Shown here: one piece after another, positions 33,925 to 42,285 of the stretch
Position numbering within the stretch: the first letter of the stretch is position 1
How the letters are laid out: every line of letters begins with the position of its first letter
Source of the DNA: Mesostigma viride
Taxonomy: Eukaryota > Streptophyta > Mesostigmatophyceae > Mesostigmatales > Mesostigmataceae
Length of the DNA: 45,087 bases
Direction of reading: 5' to 3'
NCBI GenBank assembly: GCA_009746045.1
Contig: RPFO01000306.1
Span: forward strand, 1 to 45,087
The notes under the pieces: generated by a model
What the model was told of the DNA's origin: nothing
Seen by the model: the letters and a program-made list of their open reading frames with translations, nothing else
The model's database searches: none
Made by a program: the position numbers and the translations under genes

Positions 33925-36554
33925 CGCTATACGCGGATCCATACTCGTACGTGCAGATGTACTTGTCTAATCCTTTGTTGCCTTACCCGATGCACGGGCC
34001 AGGTTTTTTCGTGGGAGGAGATCACTGGTTTTACCCCGCCGCGACTGATCCGCTAGGAATTCCTAAACCGAGGTACGTACTTGTACGCGCCAGAGAGTCG
34101 GAATCAAAGGATGCAGGTGTGGGAACTGACCCGGGAAGAGAACCAGTCGCGGCAGAAGAAACGAAAGGCGCAAAAAAAGGGAGTTATACGCACGTTTATG
34201 GACGTTTCAATGAAAATGGGGGCGAAGAAGGCAGTTTACCGGAAGTAGAAGTAAGTGATGTTTCGGTATCGTCAGTCAGCGACTCCGAAGTAGAATATGC
34301 CTCAAGTTACGAATCTGCGGACACATCTGCGTTAATTACACCATCCAATTCCGATAACGAGGACCGAAGCACTTTGTCAGATGAAGAGAGTCAAGACGTC
34401 CTGAGCGAGGACGGAGAACTTTCTGACCCTGAACGGATGAGAGCAATATCGACTGAACCGGGCACGTATGATATCAATCAGCCTCGCGGGCCGCAAATTA
34501 TCCCCCCGGCGAGACGACTTGTAGTACAACCGAAGGTTGCAAATGACCAAGATAAACGAAATCAGATTCTTTGGAGATACGTTAAACAGACTCGAGATGG
34601 GGTAATAGTTTCAGACACGAATGTTACCCCGGTACCAGTCGACTCGCTACAAGAATTGAAGAGACGTTCAGATAGAGAACAAACGCATATAATAGAAACA
34701 TTAATTAGAAGATCACGAAGACCTTTTACCGTTGAGGGAATTCCTTTAATCGGAAAAGAATCTGAGATCATTGACGAAGCGGATGTCGGAATAGAAGTTC
34801 TCACGGTAAATGGCGAACTTTTGGATATTCCCGTAATCCCTATAGTTTCTGGGTTGAGTACAAATGCAACCACATCTGCTAACCTCTCTCCTGGAATCGG
34901 AAGGGAAAATACAGTAACAACTGAACCGGGCACGTATGATATCAATCAGCCTCGCGGGCCGCAAATGATCCCCCCGGCGAGACAAGTTGTAGCCAAACCG
35001 TACGAAAAGAAAACTCCTGCTCGCTCAAAGGTTCTGGTGACAGCACTGAAAAACACAAACAACGGATCAAATACTGGAGAGAGTAGAAGCAATGAAAATA
35101 GAGACTTTAGAGAATCGGCGGCGTGGATGGGTGGTATCGAAGATGCGGATATTGACGACGCTGTAACTCTAGATGCTGACCTTGACGTGTCTTCGTCGGA
35201 TCAACTCGGAGTGTCCCTGTCACCGAAACCTCCAAGAGTGAAAACTGCATGGCAGGATCCTTTACCGATCGCGATGGAATCTCCTTCACCGATCGCGAAT
35301 GAATATCTCGACGGAGAAAATGAACAAGAGCGGGTTACACCATCTGATTGGGCGGAACGTAGAGATTTGAAATCTCAGCTGTTTCGCCATTTGTCTAATT
35401 TGGGACTACAAAATGATACTAGGAACACAAGTGTGCGGAGAGTCCCGGGAAATCGGTTTCAAATAGATCCAGAAGCAGTGCGCCAAATACAACCACTGCC
35501 CGTCACGTCTCTTTTGTCGTTTGGAAAAGATTCATACACGGATGAACTACTAGGTCCTATAGGTCCTACAAAACGGATCAATGTGACGAGCCAGTTTACT
35601 GAGGAGTCTCCACGCAATCCAGTTCGTGTAAGACGCCTTGATGCAATTGCGAACTTTGCAGCCGAGACGAATGAAACTATGCCTGGCCCCTATGATCTAC
35701 CATTATATGTGGAAGATCTTGACTCGCGTCGTCCCGAAACCCTTTCAGAAGATTCACATTTGCCTAGCCCTAAAACCCTTTTTGAAGGCCCCGTTGAAAA
35801 ATCCGAGTATCAAACACTTAAAAAACCGTTTGTGACTAAAAACGCGTGGGGTGCTGAAACAAAGCCCGCGGTCGGTAGTTTGGAATTTAAAACGCCTCAA
35901 GTGTCGTTGGCGGTTGCTTCTTCACCAACCGAAACTGCAAAAAAGGCTCAAGAACTGTGGGGATCTCGACTTTTCAGTCCGGGACAACAACTTTTTGAAA
36001 GGCTGCTTAAAGAAGCGGCAACAAAATCTAGACCGAAACCATCGCAACAACGGCCTTCTTCTGCTTCGGGCAGGCTTCCAGACCCAGTTTTCAGGACTCG
36101 GACTGATGCTTATAGTGTTACGACTACTTCCGACGGATCTGCTGTCGAAAAGAACCTTGAGGAATTGAATACGCCCCTCGAACCCCCGCGACAACTGCGA
36201 CCGAGAAACGACACCAATTGGCCTTTCAGGTTTTCTCAAGGTGAAGAAGTAGAGGCTCGCGGTAACTTCGAACCCGGAGTGAATGTAAAACCTTTAAGCA
36301 AATCGGAGATCGAAAAATATAACGCAATAGAAAAAGCCGCGAGGAGCGAGGTTTTAAAACGTCGTGCGCAAGAAAGGCGACAAGAAGAGTTAAACAAACA
36401 ACAGGAAAACGCGATTCAGGACAGGCGAGAAAAACGCGAGCTTGATGAGAGGCTCGAACTTCTAAAACTGGAATGGCAAGCTAATCGAGAAAAAGATGCG
36501 CGACAGATCAAAATTCTGATCGACGACTTGCGACGTCAGTTGCCGTCCCCTTAA
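33921..36554 (+). CDS. Large low-complexity protein, 877 aa
   Basis: The true start is ATG 33921 (MSLYADPYSYVQMYL), not the TTG at 33864. The N-terminus has SNPLLPYPMHGPGFFVGGDH, the third instance of the HGPGF-type motif. Residues about 50-180 are acidic and S/E-rich. TEPGTYDINQPRGPQ followed by IPPAR occurs twice (nt 34450-34508 and 34919-34978). The middle is disordered and P/S-rich. The last 110 residues are a strongly charged helix (RAQERRQEELNKQQENA) likely to form a coiled coil. A structural or tegument-like virion role is inferred. Confidence 0.72.
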   Translation: MSLYADPYSYVQMYLSNPLLPYPMHGPGFFVGGDHWFYPAATDPLGIPKPRYVLVRARESESKDAGVGTDPGREPVAAEETKGAKKGSYTHVYGRFNENGGEEGSLPEVEVSDVSVSSVSDSEVEYASSYESADTSALITPSNSDNEDRSTLSDEESQDVLSEDGELSDPERMRAISTEPGTYDINQPRGPQIIPPARRLVVQPKVANDQDKRNQILWRYVKQTRDGVIVSDTNVTPVPVDSLQELKRRSDREQTHIIETLIRRSRRPFTVEGIPLIGKESEIIDEADVGIEVLTVNGELLDIPVIPIVSGLSTNATTSANLSPGIGRENTVTTEPGTYDINQPRGPQMIPPARQVVAKPYEKKTPARSKVLVTALKNTNNGSNTGESRSNENRDFRESAAWMGGIEDADIDDAVTLDADLDVSSSDQLGVSLSPKPPRVKTAWQDPLPIAMESPSPIANEYLDGENEQERVTPSDWAERRDLKSQLFRHLSNLGLQNDTRNTSVRRVPGNRFQIDPEAVRQIQPLPVTSLLSFGKDSYTDELLGPIGPTKRINVTSQFTEESPRNPVRVRRLDAIANFAAETNETMPGPYDLPLYVEDLDSRRPETLSEDSHLPSPKTLFEGPVEKSEYQTLKKPFVTKNAWGAETKPAVGSLEFKTPQVSLAVASSPTETAKKAQELWGSRLFSPGQQLFERLLKEAATKSRPKPSQQRPSSASGRLPDPVFRTRTDAYSVTTTSDGSAVEKNLEELNTPLEPPRQLRPRNDTNWPFRFSQGEEVEARGNFEPGVNVKPLSKSEIEKYNAIEKAARSEVLKRRAQERRQEELNKQQENAIQDRREKRELDERLELLKLEWQANREKDARQIKILIDDLRRQLPSP

Positions 36555-37142
36555 TTAAAGATCCTCGGACGGACTTGCAGCTGCGTAGAACACGATTCGG
36601 TGTTGGTTCGTTTCGGCGTGTTTAAGAACGACGTAGACGATGTTCTCGTCAGCCCCGCCAAGGTTCAGCGGCGCGGTGTTCACCACTTTCCAGGTCGGAG
36701 AGTTGGCCACCGCAATAGTATCCACTGCGAAACGGATGTCCATGTTACGAATCATGTTCAAGGGCGCCGGTTGGAAAGAGAGATTGTTGTACTTGTCGCT
36801 CGGCCCGTTGATGATCTGCACGACGTCGATCTTTCCGTCCATGACAATGATGCGGAGTTGAGGCGGGTTGTCCGACGGAGTTGTTGTAATGGAATTCGTC
36901 TTTGCGTCCTTCCACCAAACTCGCGAGAATTCGAGGATGTTGCGTCGGAACGTTTCGTCGCTCATGACGGCGACAGGGGTCATCACGAACCCTTGGTAGT
37001 TCGGGTCGATGCGGTCAGGGGCGACGAGACGAGGGGATGTTTGGCGATCTTTCAACCACACGATCAACACGAATGCGAAAACGCAGATTACAGAAACAAT
37101 GACAGCCGCCAGTGCAATTTTCTTTTTCGTGCTGCTGTCCAT
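36555..37142 (-). CDS. Single-pass membrane protein, 195 aa
   Basis: ATG 37142 (MDSSTKKKIALAA). Residues 9-28 (ALAAVIVSVICVFAFVLIVW) form an N-terminal transmembrane anchor; the remaining 165 residues are a soluble beta-rich domain with no cysteines after the membrane segment. Its end touches that of the 33921 gene (convergent). Family not recognised; an inner-membrane virion protein is plausible. Confidence 0.7.
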   Translation of the reverse strand: MDSSTKKKIALAAVIVSVICVFAFVLIVWLKDRQTSPRLVAPDRIDPNYQGFVMTPVAVMSDETFRRNILEFSRVWWKDAKTNSITTTPSDNPPQLRIIVMDGKIDVVQIINGPSDKYNNLSFQPAPLNMIRNMDIRFAVDTIAVANSPTWKVVNTAPLNLGGADENIVYVVLKHAETNQHRIVFYAAASPSEDL

Positions 37143-37199
37143 CCGTATACTTCTTTCGGTTGAAATAAAAATCGTAACGAACAAGTATACTATACCATC
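37143..37199. promoter_or_regulatory. Compact divergent promoter with mirrored boxes
   Basis: Fifty-seven bases separate two divergent ATGs. GTATACTT (37146-37153) near the left gene and AAGTATAC (37183-37190) near the right gene are exact reverse complements, so each gene has the same box a few bases before its start. Confidence 0.55.
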
Positions 37200-37316
37200 A
37201 TGCCGCCGAAACGAAGCAAGATCACGGGCCGTTTTGTGAAGGGCCACAGTTCCCGGGCAACCCGGAAGAGGCATCGAGCGCGCGCCGTTTACATGCCTTT
37301 TACAAGTGAGGCATAA
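37200..37316 (+). CDS. Basic peptide, 38 aa
   Basis: ATG 37200 (MPPKRSKITGRFVKGH). One third of residues are K or R. The stretch RATRKRHRAR repeats the tail motif of the 22980 protein. It may be a nucleic-acid-condensing or packaging peptide; function unknown. Confidence 0.55.
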   Translation: MPPKRSKITGRFVKGHSSRATRKRHRARAVYMPFTSEA

Positions 37317-37346
37317 ATTTTCTGTTAGATTATACCAAACAGGAAC

Positions 37347-37598
37347 ATGGGAGACGTCGCGAACACCGAGGGCGTCCCATTGTCCGTTCCTCAGACAGCC
37401 GTACCGCAACCGAAGCCAGATGTACTTCCGACAAAGTTTGGAGAACCTCCCGCGACCGGCTCGCTGGAGCCTTTGTCGCTTGACAGGTGCACTTACGGCG
37501 TTCCGCTTAACGTTGCATCTGACACGATGAAGGGGAAGCCCCTTTGCCCGCAATTGCTCTTCCTGAGAAGTCGCTGGAGGTCGACCATCGTCTCATGA
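37347..37598 (+). CDS. Hypothetical protein, 83 aa (possibly joined to the next frame)
   Basis: ATG 37347, 13 bases after TTATACC. P/V/T-rich and probably disordered. The last 20 codons (LLFLRSRWRSTIVS) look unlike the rest; the -1 frame from about 37544 reads PAIALPEKSLEVDHRL in the same style. A single gene with a frame break near 37540 is likely, though the frames also overlap as ATGA at 37595. Confidence 0.5.
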   Translation: MGDVANTEGVPLSVPQTAVPQPKPDVLPTKFGEPPATGSLEPLSLDRCTYGVPLNVASDTMKGKPLCPQLLFLRSRWRSTIVS

Positions 37599-37756
37599 GC
37601 TCGTTTCCGATGCGCCGTCCCTATCTTACCAACGAACCTTATCCCGACTCGATTCTTCCTCGTCCAGAAGGACGGGGAGGAGGAGCGGGCGCTGTGAGCG
37701 CGAGGATCGACGCTGCCATAAGCATGATCGAAAAAAGCGCTGTGCGTAAAATGTAA
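37595..37756 (+). CDS. Hypothetical protein, 53 aa (or C-terminus of the 37347 gene)
   Basis: ATG 37595 (MSSFPMRRPYLTNEPYP) overlaps the previous stop as ATGA. It has a glycine-rich patch (GRGGGAGA) and a short C-terminal helix. See the 37347 entry for the alternative of one joined gene. Confidence 0.45.
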   Translation: MSSFPMRRPYLTNEPYPDSILPRPEGRGGGAGAVSARIDAAISMIEKSAVRKM

Positions 37757-37780
37757 TCTTGTAGCTATATAAAACGAACT

Positions 37781-38041
37781 ATGGATCCCTCGTTTATCCG
37801 TGGGATGGTTTTTGCGCCTGGTGCGGGCAACATACGCGCGGCTAACCGAGCGAACCGTTCAGAAGTGCCTTTTGAGAAAGAGTTTATCGAAGAGAACCGC
37901 GAGTCGGCTATCTCTGTTCGCCCCGACGCAGAACCTCACTCCTATCGAAAGATCGACGGGGAGACTCTTCGTCAGATGCTAGATCATCGAAACGATGTGC
38001 GGACTGGATCGAAAGTAAAACCGCTTCGGTCAACTCTCTAA
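37781..38041 (+). CDS. Hypothetical protein, 86 aa
   Basis: ATG 37781, 13 bases after CTATATAAAA. N-terminus MDPSFIRGMVFAPGAGN; the remainder is charged (R, E, D) and helical. Family not recognised. It is the last of four small rightward genes from 37200, each with its own TATA-like box within 25 bases of the start. Confidence 0.6.
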   Translation: MDPSFIRGMVFAPGAGNIRAANRANRSEVPFEKEFIEENRESAISVRPDAEPHSYRKIDGETLRQMLDHRNDVRTGSKVKPLRSTL

Positions 38042-38117
38042 GGAAAGAGGATCGCCGGGTTTTGAGGGATGGAAAAAAGTAATCCTTTTTGGCGGCCAGT
38101 ACGAGGATCTGTACGGA

Positions 38118-38618
38118 CTACGTTGGTGATCTATCTATGTCCATACACAAGTTCGAAAAGAATCGAAAATTTCTCCCCAGACAGATTGAGAAGCTCGCGA
38201 GAGGACGCTGGAATCGCGTATAGCTCGACCTCTCCTTAGCGCTGGAGAGAGGCGGAGAGAACAGAACCGTGTCGTCTCGTTCGTTTTTAGGGGTGTAGGT
38301 TTCGGATCCGTTCGGGACGACGAAAAAGTGGCCTCTGCCCGCGTACACGTGCGAAGGGTCTAAGGACGAAGGCGGGACGGGGATGGCGGCGTGCACTTTG
38401 TTGACTTCGAATCCTCCGAGCCTCACGTACGCTGCGGTTGAGACAGGACTCGTGGAAGGTATGGAAGCCCAAATCACGCGAAGGGACTTGACGTCTCTTA
38501 TCGGAAAAGGCATTTTAAAACACGTGTCGTTAGGAAGGTTCGATCCTGTTACGAGCACCTGTGTTCTCCTGTCTCTACTAGCGTGTGGCCTCGCTACGCC
38601 GTCTATGACACAGTCCAT
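38118..38618 (-). CDS. Putative minor virion protein, 166 aa
   Basis: ATG 38618. The sequence RTQVLVTGSNLPND, then FPIRDVKSLRVIWASIPSTS and AYVRLGGFEV has the look of small jelly-roll structural proteins of large DNA viruses, where an asparagine-rich N-terminus is followed by strands with slr-v-x-A-x-I-P. I assign this only by pattern. The C-terminal 50 residues are charged and less ordered. Confidence 0.6.
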   Translation of the reverse strand: MDCVIDGVARPHASRDRRTQVLVTGSNLPNDTCFKMPFPIRDVKSLRVIWASIPSTSPVSTAAYVRLGGFEVNKVHAAIPVPPSSLDPSHVYAGRGHFFVVPNGSETYTPKNERDDTVLFSPPLSSAKERSSYTRFQRPLASFSICLGRNFRFFSNLCMDIDRSPT

Positions 38619-38687
38619 ACTTGTTTACTATGCGATGATAAAAACTTTAGGAATGCGGCGAATTCGTCTCGGACTGTAGGCGATAGC

Positions 38688-38846
38688 TCACGATGTATCC
38701 AGTTTTTCCTCGCCTTGTGTCTTATGAGTGTACCAGTCAATTACATGCTCGGCGCGCCAAAAGGAGCGAACTTCTTTATCCAAATTGCGCTGTTTGCGAC
38801 ACAACAGCATTGCAGCCGCGCCAATGCACAATGACAAGATGTTCAT
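38688..38846 (-). CDS. Small protein with N-terminal hydrophobic segment, 52 aa
   Basis: ATG 38846 (MNILSLCIGAAAMLLCRKQR). Residues 1-16 are a hydrophobic signal-anchor type segment, followed by a charged tail. It fills the space between the 38618 gene and the next small membrane protein and runs in the same direction. Confidence 0.5.
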   Translation of the reverse strand: MNILSLCIGAAAMLLCRKQRNLDKEVRSFWRAEHVIDWYTHKTQGEEKLDTS

Positions 38847-38959
38847 GGTTGATGGTTTAGATTACAGTTTAAAAAAATGCATTCAAGCGAATCCATTGTA
38901 CAATTTCCAAAGAGCTGCTAAAACGATGACTACTAGTAACAGAAGGGCCAAACCACCCC

Positions 38960-39106
38960 CTAAAAGTCCCTTTGTCTTTGTTTCATTAGGATTCGATACT
39001 CTCTTGTTTTCTTTTTTTGAACACGTCCTCTCCACAGCATAATACTGGCTCCCGCCAATATAAGGAATATCACAAAACCAGTAATTAGATACAGTTTCCA
39101 GTCCAT
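38960..39106 (-). CDS. Small membrane protein, first membrane segment (48 aa; frame breaks before a second)
   Basis: ATG 39106 (MDWKLYLITGFVIFLILAG). One transmembrane helix, then LWRGRVQKKK and a basic loop. In the -1 frame a second helix follows directly (KGLLGGGLALLLLVVIVLAA, ending LWKLYNGFA at 38883). The layout copies the gene at 39383, which is interrupted at the same point. Probably a two-helix virion membrane protein. Confidence 0.55.
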   Translation of the reverse strand: MDWKLYLITGFVIFLILAGASIMLWRGRVQKKKTREYRILMKQRQRDF

Positions 39107-39212
39107 CGCACTTGTTGTAAACTTTCAAAAAAAAAAAAAACAGACGCTCAGTCTTCCGGCAACCATTTCATCAAATAAAGAACGACCGGGGGCACCAAGG
39201 CAAAAGACGTTA

Positions 39213-39383
39213 TTATAATTCCAATACCGATAAAGCCTTTGTCCCCGGCTGATAGTCAAAATAGCGCTCTTGTCTGTTATCTTGTTTGATTCTGGCGCCA
39301 CCTCTCCACAGCAAGATACCGCCTATGGTCGTAAGAACGGTAATAATGACAGCCCAAAGTGTCAAAGCGAGTTTCCTGTTCAT
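39213..39383 (-). CDS. Small membrane protein, first membrane segment (56 aa; frame breaks before a second)
   Basis: ATG 39383 overlaps the stop of the upstream gene as TGATG, which supports coupled expression. It has one transmembrane helix (TLWAVIITVLTTIGGILLW), then RGGARIKQ and a polar loop. In the -1 frame after GGGG (39241-39244) a second helix follows (GFIGIGIIITSFALVPPVVL, ending KWLPED* near 39149). It is a tandem paralogue of the protein at 39106: both share the LWRG and basic-loop arrangement. Confidence 0.6.
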   Translation of the reverse strand: MNRKLALTLWAVIITVLTTIGGILLWRGGARIKQDNRQERYFDYQPGTKALSVLEL

Positions 39384-39949
39384 CACGCCTTTATCAAGTG
39401 TCCGCAGAAAAAAATAGAGCAGGCTCGAGGCACTGCATTCTTCCCCCGGCTTCTGTACGTCGAATGCGCGGGGTTCGCCTCTCGCCTCGTTACGAGATCC
39501 GCTCTTCTCACCGATTTGTTGTACTCCACCGTCTCCTTTGAAACGTGCGTCAAAAGACAATCGTTCGCGATCAACATTTGCTCGAAAAGGCGCATCGTTT
39601 TTTGCGCGTTTTCGCGATCGTAGCGGTTTTCGTTTGCTCTCGTTCTTTCGGCGATGATCGTGTTGATCCCGAACAACAAAGCGGACTGGACAGAGTCGCA
39701 CGCAAGAGGGACGCTGTCGACGCCAAACTTGGTCTTTAATTGGCGAGCGGGAAGTCCAGACAGAGCTTTGGAAACCTCGTTCCAGTGAAACTTGACGTCT
39801 TGTAGCGCCTGTTTCTTGCACTCGTTCGCGAAAATCGCGTCGTGCAGAGTTTTTGTCGAGTCCAGGCAGCTAAGAGTAGGATACTCTTGAAGCCTGCGAG
39901 GGCGCAAGTACACCGTGTTTGCAAAAACGGGCTTGTTGGAGGTCTCCAT
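39383..39949 (-). CDS. Hypothetical helical protein, 188 aa
   Basis: ATG 39949 (METSNKPVFANTVYLRPRR). Predominantly helical, with about seven cysteines. The N-terminal stretch PVFANTVYLRPRRLQEYPTL looks like an extended segment. It overlaps the small membrane gene downstream by TGATG. Family not recognised. Confidence 0.6.
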   Translation of the reverse strand: METSNKPVFANTVYLRPRRLQEYPTLSCLDSTKTLHDAIFANECKKQALQDVKFHWNEVSKALSGLPARQLKTKFGVDSVPLACDSVQSALLFGINTIIAERTRANENRYDRENAQKTMRLFEQMLIANDCLLTHVSKETVEYNKSVRRADLVTRREANPAHSTYRSRGKNAVPRACSIFFCGHLIKA

Positions 39950-40064
39950 GGCTGCAAAACGCAGCGGTGACGACCGACGAGGTCTGTCCTGTTTTTATAC
40001 GTTTTCGATCCTGGTAACCGAATTCAGGATAAAAAAAACGACAATTCATTGTAACAATGCGTCA

Positions 40065-40250
40065 ATGGGAGTCTGTTGGTCAGTACCGTTAGACGAACAC
40101 GTGCAGATGAGGAACTCGTATCCTCTGCGCCGATCTTTAGATTTAATTTTTCCTTCCGAGACGGTTACGCTTGTACGGCTTGACACCGCCCAAAATAACG
40201 ATAATCGATCAAAGGAAGAAAACAAATCAAAATTTAAAAAAATCGAATAA
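40065..40250 (+). CDS. Putative N-myristoylated small protein, 61 aa
   Basis: ATG 40065 opens MGVCWSVPLDEH. Gly2 with Ser6 fits the N-myristoyltransferase consensus, and Cys4 could be palmitoylated, which would place the protein on a membrane. The C-terminus is K/N/E-rich. A TTTTTATACG box lies about 75 bases upstream. It converges with the helicase at 40256. The family is unknown. Confidence 0.5.
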   Translation: MGVCWSVPLDEHVQMRNSYPLRRSLDLIFPSETVTLVRLDTAQNNDNRSKEENKSKFKKIE

Positions 40251-40255
40251 CTTTT

Positions 40256-41020
40256 TCACCCCAACCAAAACCCTTCTAAAACAATTTGGCGAATCGGCAT
40301 GTCGCCGTACCCATGAATTTTGTCGATTTTTTTTATGGATTCTCTGACCTCGCTGATTCCGTCCCTGAACTCTTTTTCGTTTTCTCGTTTATTCGTTTTT
40401 CTGTCGACGTTGAATGTTTTTGCGATCGCCACTATCTGGTCGAAGTCAGCTCGCACGTTTTGTTTGAAATTTTGACCCGCGCTGGTTGCAAACCGTTTAG
40501 CGAGTTCTAGAGATTTTCGAAGAAGGGAAAGTCCCTTTTCTTTTACGTATTTCCTTATCTCTTCGCCTCTCGTCAATGGGCAATTAATGGCTTCGCGTGC
40601 GCCGGCTGCCATCCAGCTGTCTCGATTGTGAACCTTGCTCATGAGTCTGCAGTCAATAGCCGCCTCTCTCAGTTTTCGCATGAATTTTGTCACACCTTCG
40701 GTCTCGTTTTCTTGAATAGCGCGTTCCGTCACGAGTTCGTCTACGCCTCCGATCGTCATGTACCGGTGCACCGTTACCGTCCAATGTTTCTGGTCGAGCT
40801 GCAAGTGACTACAGTGTCGGACAGCGCGCGCGATCGCCTGACGTTCGGCGCTGATATCGAGAAGCGGCTCCATCAGATGGATGTGACGAACGCTTTTCAG
40901 GTCTAAACCTTCGTTGAAACGTTTTCGCGCCAAGATAATATGTAAAAACCGCCCTTTCGCGTTTTTCTTGTGGTTAAAAACATCCATCACTCTCCGCAAC
41001 GTCGTGTCAGAAACGGGCAT
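40256..41020 (-). CDS. SF2 helicase (poxvirus D6/D11-like), C-terminal part
   Basis: This frame holds the second RecA-like domain. FLHIILARKRFNEGLDLKSV includes motif V (NEGLDL), and ERQAIARAVRHCSH is motif VI (Q-A-I-x-R-x-x-R). The previous frame overlaps it and the domain begins before ATG 41020, so this is part of one broken gene spanning 40256-42239. Proteins of this family act in viral transcription (early factor or termination ATPases). Confidence 0.8.
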   Translation of the reverse strand: MPVSDTTLRRVMDVFNHKKNAKGRFLHIILARKRFNEGLDLKSVRHIHLMEPLLDISAERQAIARAVRHCSHLQLDQKHWTVTVHRYMTIGGVDELVTERAIQENETEGVTKFMRKLREAAIDCRLMSKVHNRDSWMAAGAREAINCPLTRGEEIRKYVKEKGLSLLRKSLELAKRFATSAGQNFKQNVRADFDQIVAIAKTFNVDRKTNKRENEKEFRDGISEVRESIKKIDKIHGYGDMPIRQIVLEGFWLG

Positions 41021-41766
41021 GGCGTCCGAGCCAAGAATGACGAACCTGGGCGCTTCGGTTGTTGGAAATCCTCTCGAACGGAGAGATGAGTGTATCCTTT
41101 CGATTCCAAAATCATAGCGACGTACTTTATTCCATGGGCATTGAACGCCGAGTATAGATACTGCTTTTCATTGGGATGGTCCGTGATCTCTTTCACGATG
41201 CAAGCGATCTTAGGAGAATATTTGTCAAGCTTCTTTGCAGCCTCAGAGGCAGACATTTTAAACAACGAGAGCGAGTTTGAAACCCTGCGAGCTTCATACA
41301 AAAAACGGTCGCGTCCTCGCGACTCGTCTGGTTCCTTACTTTTGGTTCGGAACACTTTCTGTTGACCCGTGCTCATTTCCACCAGGTGGAACTGATCAGG
41401 TTGTCGAACGGGGTAAACAGACGAATCGCCGGCGTAATCGACAAAAGAACAAAGGCCTCGAAACGCGTCTAACGGAGAGTCGGGCGTGATCGGTGCACCT
41501 CTTATCATCGTAAGAAGGCGCTGAATCTCGTTTTCGTTCCTTCCCGGAGTAGCGCTTAGGATCACCATGTAAAGACCGCGGTTGTCTTTGGACGGCTTCT
41601 CGAGGAAATCGAGTAGAGCTGTGTACTCTTTGGCTTGACCCGGCGGAGGGTTGAATAAATTTTGAACTTCGTCCATAATAAGGACTCCGTTCTGCAGAAG
41701 ATCCCGTTTTGCGCGTCCAACGCCCCGATACAAGTCTAGAAGATGCGCAAGTTGAGTAAAACTCAT
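40987..41766 (-). CDS. SF2 helicase (D6/D11-like), middle part
   Basis: Contains motif II in VLIMDEVQNLF and motif III in VILSATPGR, both standard for this helicase branch. The frame starts at ATG 41766, overlapping the end of the preceding part by four bases, and its last 25 residues (QPKRPGSSFLARTPCP) are out of frame: the reading resumes one base back in the 41020 frame. Both junctions are -1 shifts. Confidence 0.8.
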   Translation of the reverse strand: MSFTQLAHLLDLYRGVGRAKRDLLQNGVLIMDEVQNLFNPPPGQAKEYTALLDFLEKPSKDNRGLYMVILSATPGRNENEIQRLLTMIRGAPITPDSPLDAFRGLCSFVDYAGDSSVYPVRQPDQFHLVEMSTGQQKVFRTKSKEPDESRGRDRFLYEARRVSNSLSLFKMSASEAAKKLDKYSPKIACIVKEITDHPNEKQYLYSAFNAHGIKYVAMILESKGYTHLSVREDFQQPKRPGSSFLARTPCPFLTRRCGE

Positions 41767-42239
41767 AATTCGTCTTTCTTCGACCCGTTTGCTATCATTC
41801 GAACCACTTCTTCGTCAGAAGCGTTCTTGAAACGCGGAAACATGGACGCGCAGCCGCTGTAACCCGCAATGGTGTTGTTCACGGCATTCTCTCGACTCGT
41901 GACGAGAAATATGCTGCGATTTGTGTCCCAGAAAGCGTCAATGGCTCCCAGCACGGTGCAGGTCTTACCTGAGCCTGTAGAATGCCAGGCCAGAAAACCT
42001 CTGTGTTTGCTTCCGCGTTCTGCGATTCCTCGGAGGTACATATTCACGACGGCTTGCTGAGGAGCAAGTTTCTTGTCGGAAGGGTTCGAGGAGCACGAGT
42101 TTTTTCCAACGGATCTGTGCTCAGGGGGTGGGTTCCCGTATATGCGACCTTCGAAGTAGTTTTTTATGAACGCCTGTGTGTCCGCTATCTGGGAAGTTTC
42201 CGCATTGGGCCATTTGGATGGTAAAGGATGTTTTCCCAT
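41763..42239 (-). CDS. SF2 helicase (D6/D11-like), N-terminal part
   Basis: ATG 42239 (MGKHPLPSKWPNAET). It contains motif I (Walker A) in FLAWHSTGSGKTCTVLGAI and motif Ia in IFLVTSRENAVNNTI. The reading ends at 41763, but the -1 frame continues with RRIMSFTQLAHLL, typical helicase sequence, so the separate ATG of the next part is probably fortuitous. All three parts together make a protein of about 650 aa, close to poxvirus D6/D11 size. Confidence 0.82.
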   Translation of the reverse strand: MGKHPLPSKWPNAETSQIADTQAFIKNYFEGRIYGNPPPEHRSVGKNSCSSNPSDKKLAPQQAVVNMYLRGIAERGSKHRGFLAWHSTGSGKTCTVLGAIDAFWDTNRSIFLVTSRENAVNNTIAGYSGCASMFPRFKNASDEEVVRMIANGSKKDEL

Positions 42240-42285
42240 TCTTTATTTCTACTTCTATTAATTTCCGGCTGTTAGTAATAAAGAC

